A stretch of 64,000 bases of DNA from Klebsiella aerogenes (GTDB taxonomy: Bacteria; Pseudomonadota; Gammaproteobacteria; Enterobacterales; Enterobacteriaceae). This document shows positions 59,319 through 64,000 of the stretch, piece after piece. Numbering within the stretch: the stretch's first letter is position 1; each line of letters begins with the position of its first letter. The DNA is taken from the NCBI GenBank assembly GCA_029027985.1, contig CP119076.1, positions 124,001-188,000 on the forward strand, read 5' to 3'. The notes under the pieces are model-generated. The model saw nothing but the letters and a program-made list of their open reading frames with translations. It had not been told where the DNA came from and searched no databases. The translations under genes and the position numbers were made by a program.

Positions 59319-60677
59319 TTACACCTTCTGCAGGTTATCGGCGTCGTTTTGCGCAACGGCAGGCCGACGCTGGCTGATTTTGTACTTCACCAGCAGCGCG
59401 AGGGCGGATAAAAATGCCGGGATCGCCAGCAGAGCGAAGATGGTTTTAAACGGCAGCTGTGCCTGCATCAGGAAGGCGCCGCTGAAAGCGCCGAGGATCC
59501 CGCCGAAGCGACCGATGCCAAGCATCCAGGCCACACCGGTGGCGCGCCCCTGCGTCGGATAGAAGCCGGCAGCCAGTGCTGGCATTGACGACTGTGCGCC
59601 GTTCATAATACTGCCGGCGATAAATACCATCACCCCCATTAGCAGCAGACTGCTGGTGGAGAAGCCGACCAGACAGACGAAGACGCCGGTGAGCAACCAC
59701 CCGACGGCAACCACCTTATTGGGATTGATCTTATCCATCAGCGCGCCGAGGATCAGCACGCCAATGCCGCCGCCGAGCGGGAACAGCGCAGTGATGATGG
59801 ATGCCTGGCTCATCGAGGCGCCGGTTTCGCGGATCAGCAGAGGCAGCCAACTGGTCAGCAGATAGAAAATCAGCAACCCCATAAAATAGGTCAGGCATAG
59901 CATCACGGTGCCCACGGCGTAGCGCGGGGAGAAAATCACGCCAATGGCCGATTTCTCTTTTACCTGACCGGCTTCACGCAGCTCGAATTCCACCGCTTCC
60001 GGCAGCGGCGCGATGCGCGTCAGGATCGCGGCGATACGTGGTGCGGGCTGCCGCTTGACGACCAGATAGCGGGCAGACTCCGGTAGTAAGAAGATTAATG
60101 CCACCGCCAGCAGTAGTGGCATGATGCCGCCGAGCACCAGTACGCTCTGCCAGCCGTAGTGCGGGATCATCCAGGCCGACAGAAAACCGCCCAGCGAAGA
60201 CCCCATTGGAAAACCCACGAACATCAGGTTAACCAGCAGCGCGCGGCGGCGCTCCGGGGCATATTCGCTCATTAACGTCGCGGCATTCGGCATTGCCGCG
60301 CCTAAGCCCAATCCGGTGAGGAAACGCAGCAACGTCAGCTGGTTAAGGCTGCTGGCAAAGGCGGTTAACAGGCTGAAGCCACCGAACACCAGGATCGACA
60401 TAATCAGCACTTTCTTGCGGCCAATACGGTCGGCCAGCGGCCCGGCGGTGAGCGCGCCGACAGCGAGCCCGACCAGCGCGGCGCTCATGACCGGGCCCAG
60501 CGCGGACTTTTCAACGCCCCATTCCTGCACCAGGTCTGAGGCGATAAAGCCGATAATCGCGGTATCGAATCCGTCCATGGCGACGGTAATAAAACACAAG
60601 GCGAGAATCATCCATTGGTACTTGGTGAAAGGATGTTCATTAATAAAAGCCTGAATATCGATGGTTGTTTTTTTCAT
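59319..60677 (-). CDS. AAHS-family MFS transporter (aromatic acid type)
   Basis: This is a 452-residue, 12-helix major facilitator of the aromatic acid:proton symporter family (PcaK, MhpT, BenK type). Helix 1 carries the typical MDGFDTAIIGF, and the loop between helices 2 and 3 carries GPLADRIGRKKVLI. A family QSSMPALAAGFYPT block lies near helix 10. The start at 60677 follows AGGA. It stands alone between yiaG and yiaF, where E. coli K-12 has no gene, and no aromatic catabolic enzyme is adjacent. The substrate cannot be named. Confidence 0.85.
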   Translation of the reverse strand: MKKTTIDIQAFINEHPFTKYQWMILALCFITVAMDGFDTAIIGFIASDLVQEWGVEKSALGPVMSAALVGLAVGALTAGPLADRIGRKKVLIMSILVFGGFSLLTAFASSLNQLTLLRFLTGLGLGAAMPNAATLMSEYAPERRRALLVNLMFVGFPMGSSLGGFLSAWMIPHYGWQSVLVLGGIMPLLLAVALIFLLPESARYLVVKRQPAPRIAAILTRIAPLPEAVEFELREAGQVKEKSAIGVIFSPRYAVGTVMLCLTYFMGLLIFYLLTSWLPLLIRETGASMSQASIITALFPLGGGIGVLILGALMDKINPNKVVAVGWLLTGVFVCLVGFSTSSLLLMGVMVFIAGSIMNGAQSSMPALAAGFYPTQGRATGVAWMLGIGRFGGILGAFSGAFLMQAQLPFKTIFALLAIPAFLSALALLVKYKISQRRPAVAQNDADNLQKV

Positions 60678-60940
60678 ACGGCATTCCTGGCAGGCTGAGC
60701 GGGGGACAGAGGTATGGTTATAGTCTCCCTCGCTGTCATGGATGTTGGTTGTGCGATAATCGAACATAACGTCGTTAATCGCTCATTTATCAAATCATTG
60801 AACCTGGTTGCAGACAATGCACTGTCGTCAGGAAGCGTGCGATTATCGTCCGTTTTGCCAAATGCCGCGGCTGATCGTTTTATTAATTTCAATAAAATCA
60901 AAAAATTGATTGTTGTTTTTGCGGGTTAAATTATCGCGTC

Positions 60941-61095
60941 AAATGTGATGAACTTAACAGCGGACTCGCCTGGCGGCGGGAAGGTAAAAAAGGACGTTTT
61001 CCTGAGTAAGAATATCAGGAAAGGGTATCCTGCAAGGCCGTCCTGGACTATCCTTGTCAGCGTCTGGCACGCGTGTGCCTGTTTGCGCTTTTTTT
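60941..61095 (+). ncRNA. Candidate small RNA or attenuated leader upstream of yiaF
   Basis: A possible promoter has TTGATT at 60906-60911, a 17-bp spacer and AATTAT at 60929-60934. It is followed by a nested structure: outer arms AGGACG (60991-60996) and CGTCCT (61039-61044), inner arms TTTCCTGA (60998-61005) and TCAGGAAA (61015-61022). A terminator hairpin follows (GGCAC, loop GCGT, GTGCC, extended by AGCG/CGCT) with seven T residues ending at 61095. This lies 18 nt before the yiaF ATG. Such an order fits an sRNA of about 155 nt or a conditional terminator in the yiaF leader. No known riboswitch class was recognised. Confidence 0.45.
61059..61095 (+). terminator. Intrinsic terminator just before yiaF
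   Basis: GGCAC and GTGCC (61066-61070, 61075-61079) with outer AGCG (61059-61062) and CGCT (61086-61089) are followed by TTTTTTT. The AAGGAG ribosome site of yiaF begins six bases later, so the terminator lies within any transcript that reads yiaF from further upstream. Confidence 0.65.
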
Positions 61096-61113
61096 GGCTG
61101 AAGGAGTAAAAAA

Positions 61114-61824
61114 ATGGCGACAGGAAAGTCCTGCTCTCGCTGGTTTGCGGCCGTTGCGGCCATATTAATGGTGGTTAGCCTGAGTGGGTGTTTTGATAAA
61201 GAAGGCGATCAGCGCAAAGCGTTCATCGACTTCCTGCAGAATACGGCGATGCGTAGCGGCGAACGCCTGCCGACGCTGACGGCCGATCAGAAAAAACAGT
61301 TCGGTCCCTTCGTTTCCGATTATGCGGTGATTTATGCTTATTCACAGCAGGTCAGCCAGGCGATGGATGCGGGTCTGCGTCCGGTGGTGGACAGCGTCAA
61401 CGCGATTCGCGTTGCCCAGGATTATACCACTCAGCGTGAACCGCTACGTCAGGCTAACGGCGCGCTTGGCGTACTGAGCCAGCAGCTGGAAAACGCGAAA
61501 ATGCAGGCGGATGCCGCGCATGGCGCGCTGAAACAGGCTGATGATCTGAAGCCGGTTTATGACCAGGTGTTTAATAAAGTCGTGACCGCGCCCGCGAATG
61601 CGCTGCAGCCGCTGATCCCAGCTGCGCAGGTATTTACCCAGCAGCTGGTCCAGGTGGGTGATTTTGTCGCTCAGCAGGGGACTCAGGTGAGCTTCGTGGC
61701 CAACGGTATTCAGTTCCCGACGTCACAGCAGGCGAGCCAGTACAATGCGCTGATCTCCCCGTTGGCCGCTCAGCATCAGGCCTTTAATCAGGCCTGGACG
61801 GCGGCGGTTAACGCTACGCGTTAA
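61114..61824 (+). CDS. yiaF: DUF3053 lipoprotein YiaF
   Basis: YiaF is a 236-residue predicted lipoprotein of unknown function, the same length as in E. coli. The signal peptide ends in the lipobox LSGC (Cys about 26) followed by FDKEGDQRKAFIDFLQNT. The remainder is alpha-helical, with Gln/Ala-rich segments. AAGGAG lies eight bases before the ATG. The gene starts directly after a terminator-like hairpin, an unusual position. Confidence 0.93.
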   Translation: MATGKSCSRWFAAVAAILMVVSLSGCFDKEGDQRKAFIDFLQNTAMRSGERLPTLTADQKKQFGPFVSDYAVIYAYSQQVSQAMDAGLRPVVDSVNAIRVAQDYTTQREPLRQANGALGVLSQQLENAKMQADAAHGALKQADDLKPVYDQVFNKVVTAPANALQPLIPAAQVFTQQLVQVGDFVAQQGTQVSFVANGIQFPTSQQASQYNALISPLAAQHQAFNQAWTAAVNATR

Positions 61825-61842
61825 TCGGTAGACCGTGGTTCT

Positions 61843-61877
61843 CCCGGCCGATGGCGCTTTCGCTATCGGCCGGGTTT
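61843..61877. terminator. Terminator between convergent yiaF and ghrB
   Basis: CCCGGCCGAT and ATCGGCCGGG arms, extended by inner GCG/CGC pairs around CTTT, are followed by TTTCTG on the plus strand. It most likely terminates yiaF, with a weaker effect on ghrB. Confidence 0.8.
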
Positions 61878-61890
61878 CTGCCTTTCTTGC

Positions 61891-62862
61891 TTATCTTACC
61901 TGCGGGTTCACGCAGTTCTTCTCTACCTTACCGTTCAACGCGTCAATCAGGTTATCGACCGCGCAGGCCGCCATGTTATAGCGGGTCTCATGGGTAGCGG
62001 AACCGATATGCGGCAGCGCGACCACGTTCGGCAGCGTCAGCAGCGGCGAGTCTTTGGCCAGTGGTTCATGCTCGAAGACATCGAGACCGGCGGCGTGGAT
62101 CTCTCCGGACTGCAGCGCGGCGATCAGCGCCTGCTCGTCAACCACCGGGCCGCGTCCGGCGTTAATGAAGATGGCGGAAGACTTCATCTTCGCAAACTGC
62201 GCTTTACCGAACAGATGGTGAGTCTCTTCGCTCAGCGGCAGGATCAGACAGACAAAGTCCGCCTCCTGCAACAGGGTATCAAGATCGCAATAGCGAGCGT
62301 TGAAGCGGGCTTCCGCCTGCGGATGCTGACGGCGCGCGTTATACAGAATCGGCATACCGAAGCCATGGTGGGCGCGCTGCGCCAGCGCCATCCCGATACG
62401 GCCCATGCCGACGATGCCTAAGGTTTTATGGTGTACATCGCAGCCGAACCAGTCCGGGCCAATGCTTTTTGTCCATTCCCCTGCTTTCACGCGTTCGGCT
62501 ACTTCAACCACCCGACGCGCCGTGCTCAGTACCAGCGCCATTACCGTATCGGCGACGGTCTCGGTGAGCACGGTTGGCGTGTGCATCAGTAACACTTTAC
62601 GCGCATTCAGCGCATCGACATCGAAATTGTCGTAGCCGACGGAAACGGTGGAGGTCGCACGCAGCTTCGGCATTTTCTCCAACAACGCGGCGTCAACCTT
62701 TTCACTGGAACCCAGTAAGCCCTCAGCCTGGGCGAAGGCTTCCGCGTGCTGTGCAACGGTTTCCGGGCTCAGGTTTTTCACCTGAGTCACGGAAAAGTGT
62801 TCCTCCAGACGATGTGTCAGGTCGTCGGGAAGCGTTTTATAGAGAATGACAGACGGCTTCAT
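61891..62862 (-). CDS. ghrB: Glyoxylate/hydroxypyruvate/2-ketogluconate reductase
   Basis: GhrB reduces glyoxylate, hydroxypyruvate and 2-ketogluconate with NADPH. It is a D-2-hydroxyacid dehydrogenase of 323 residues. The nucleotide-binding GIVGMGRIG lies near 150, and the catalytic triad is visible as Arg in NAGRGPVV, Glu in FEHEPL and His in LPHIGSAT. It directly follows an MFS carrier gene (24 bp), a pairing that favours 2-ketogluconate as physiological substrate here. Confidence 0.95.
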   Translation of the reverse strand: MKPSVILYKTLPDDLTHRLEEHFSVTQVKNLSPETVAQHAEAFAQAEGLLGSSEKVDAALLEKMPKLRATSTVSVGYDNFDVDALNARKVLLMHTPTVLTETVADTVMALVLSTARRVVEVAERVKAGEWTKSIGPDWFGCDVHHKTLGIVGMGRIGMALAQRAHHGFGMPILYNARRQHPQAEARFNARYCDLDTLLQEADFVCLILPLSEETHHLFGKAQFAKMKSSAIFINAGRGPVVDEQALIAALQSGEIHAAGLDVFEHEPLAKDSPLLTLPNVVALPHIGSATHETRYNMAACAVDNLIDALNGKVEKNCVNPQVR

Positions 62863-62886
62863 GCGTATCTCCGGAGTGTTAGTCGT

Positions 62887-64000
62887 TCAGGCGTGATGAG
62901 CGCCAAGCGGAAGTTTTTGATTATTAGCAGGCTTAACAATCAAAGTAAGCCATACTGAGGCGAAAAGCGCCACACCCATAAAAATGTACGAGGCGGATGG
63001 GCTGCCGGTTGCGCCGTTGAGATAGCCAACGAACCAGGAACCAAAGAAGGAGCCCAGCGCGCCCATGCTGTTAATCAGCGCCATCGCGCCGCCAGCGACG
63101 TTACGCGGCAACATCTCCGGAATAATTGCGAAGAAGGGGCCATATGGCGCATACATCGCCGCGCCAGCGACGACCAGTAGGGTATAAGAGGCCCAGAAAT
63201 GGTTAGCGCCGACGGCCCAGGAACCGATAAACGCCAGCCCGCCAATCAGCAACAGCGGCCAAACGAACAGTTTACGATTCTGCATTTTATCGGAGGCCCA
63301 GGAGACGGCGATCATCGCAATCGTTGCCGCCAGATACGGTACCGAGGAGAGCCAGCCGACCTCAACCATCCCCATATTTTCGCCGCCGCTACGGATGATT
63401 GACGGCAGCCACAGTACGAAACCATACACCCCAATACTCCAGGCGAAATACTGCATGCAAAGCAGAATGACATTGCGTGAACGGAAGGCTTCGCCATAGT
63501 TACGCACGGCTTTGATACCCTGCTGTTCACGCTCCAGTTGTTCCTGCAGCGCTGCTTTTTCACTCTCCGCCAGCCAGTTCACCTGCGACGGTTTGTCTTT
63601 CACCAGCACCCACCAGCAGAAGGCCCAAATGACGGCGGGGATCCCTTCAAGAATGAACATTTCACGCCAGCCGAAGGCCTGAATCAGGTAACCGGAGACC
63701 ACCGACATCCACAGTACGGTGACCGGGTTGCCGAGGATCAGGAAGGTATTGGCACGCGAACGTTCCGATTTGGTGAACCAGTTGCTGATATAAATCAGCA
63801 TTGCCGGCATGACCGCCGCTTCCACCACGCCAAGGATAAAGCGGATGGCCGCCAGCGCCGGAATGTTATGTACCACGCCGGTCAACGAGGCGCAGCCGCC
63901 CCATAAAATCAGACAGATAAAGATAAGTTTGCGCACGCTGCGACGTTCAGCGTAGATAGCTCCCGGGATTTGGAAGAAGAAATAGCCGAGGAAGAAGAGG
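62887..64000 (-). CDS. ACS-family MFS transporter, likely ketogluconate type (partial)
   Basis: The frame is open to the right edge, so the N-terminus is outside the window; about 370 residues are visible. They include FFLGYFFFQIPGAIYAERR from the loop after helix 2, the ACS-type NWFTKSERSRANTFLILGNP, and C-terminal helices ending in LPLGAHHA. The internal Met at 63936 is not a start. It lies immediately upstream of ghrB, so it probably imports 2-ketogluconate or a similar acid for GhrB to reduce. Substrate is an inference; the family is clear. Confidence 0.85.
   Translation of the reverse strand, partial: LFFLGYFFFQIPGAIYAERRSVRKLIFICLILWGGCASLTGVVHNIPALAAIRFILGVVEAAVMPAMLIYISNWFTKSERSRANTFLILGNPVTVLWMSVVSGYLIQAFGWREMFILEGIPAVIWAFCWWVLVKDKPSQVNWLAESEKAALQEQLEREQQGIKAVRNYGEAFRSRNVILLCMQYFAWSIGVYGFVLWLPSIIRSGGENMGMVEVGWLSSVPYLAATIAMIAVSWASDKMQNRKLFVWPLLLIGGLAFIGSWAVGANHFWASYTLLVVAGAAMYAPYGPFFAIIPEMLPRNVAGGAMALINSMGALGSFFGSWFVGYLNGATGSPSASYIFMGVALFASVWLTLIVKPANNQKLPLGAHHA

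Larger units (their letters stand above)
60678..61113. other. Intergenic region between AAHS carrier and yiaF
   Basis: This 436-bp region has no convincing protein gene. The left part is AT-rich and should hold the carrier promoter. The right part (about 60906-61095) holds a possible promoter, two nested hairpins and an intrinsic terminator before yiaF, described separately as a candidate RNA. Confidence 0.6.

Noticed and set aside
60714-60929. Possible 71-residue protein in the carrier-yiaF spacer
   Set aside because: It has no ribosome site and no recognised similarity, and it overlaps the carrier promoter region and the possible promoter of the candidate RNA.

Overview
This window is chromosomal DNA of an enteric bacterium, most likely Klebsiella or Raoultella. 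Gene order follows the Escherichia coli map from hldD (rfaD) to ghrB (yiaE) almost gene for gene, and most proteins are close to full-length E. coli homologues. The Klebsiella assignment is an inference. It rests on the yiaKLX1X2PQRS arrangement known from Klebsiella (an MFS carrier and yiaX1 where E. coli has the yiaMNO TRAP transporter), on Klebsiella-like palindromic repeats, and on a WaaE-like glycosyltransferase in the place of E. coli yibD. I saw no rRNA, tRNA, CRISPR array, insertion sequence, prophage or origin.

Layout. 1-4.2 kb: end of the LPS-heptose gene hldD, divergent threonine-degradation operon kbl-tdh, and a family 2 glycosyltransferase. 4.2-8.0 kb (minus): gpmI-envC-yibQ, glycolysis plus cell-division amidase activation. 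8.2-11.5 kb (plus): yibN-grxC-secB-gpsA-cysE. 11.5-16.4 kb (minus): trmL, the L-lactate operon lldPRD with two LldR-type operators, and yibL. 16.6-21 kb: yibT and the mannitol operon mtlADR, with four CRP boxes in its promoter region. 21.2-26.5 kb (plus): yibF, the selenocysteine genes selAB and alcohol dehydrogenase yiaY. 26.5-31.0 kb: an accessory arabinofuranoside module (GH127 enzyme, GPH-family sugar carrier, divergent AraC regulator). 31.1-39.7 kb: the L-ascorbate/2,3-diketogulonate operon yiaKLX1X2PQRS with divergent repressor gene yiaJ. 39.8-44.4 kb: avtA, malS, bax. 44.4-52.8 kb: the D-xylose regulon xylR, xylFGH and xylAB. 52.9-58 kb: yiaB, wecH, ysaB, glyQS. 58-64 kb: a decayed YidD-like gene, cspA, yiaG, an aromatic-acid-type MFS carrier, yiaF, ghrB and the end of another MFS carrier.

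Much of the window is carbon-source catabolism (lactate, mannitol, arabinofuranosides, ascorbate, maltodextrin, xylose, ketogluconate). Each unit has its own regulator and transporter, and the units are set among housekeeping genes. The ascorbate and xylose pathways both lead to D-xylulose 5-phosphate and the pentose-phosphate pathway.

The least explained items are: a 150-nt structured stretch ending in an intrinsic terminator just upstream of yiaF (candidate sRNA or attenuated leader); an internally deleted YidD-like gene between glyS and cspA; the uncharacterised YiaX1 inside the ascorbate operon; and a recurring AATGCCCGG hairpin arm around bax and the xyl genes.
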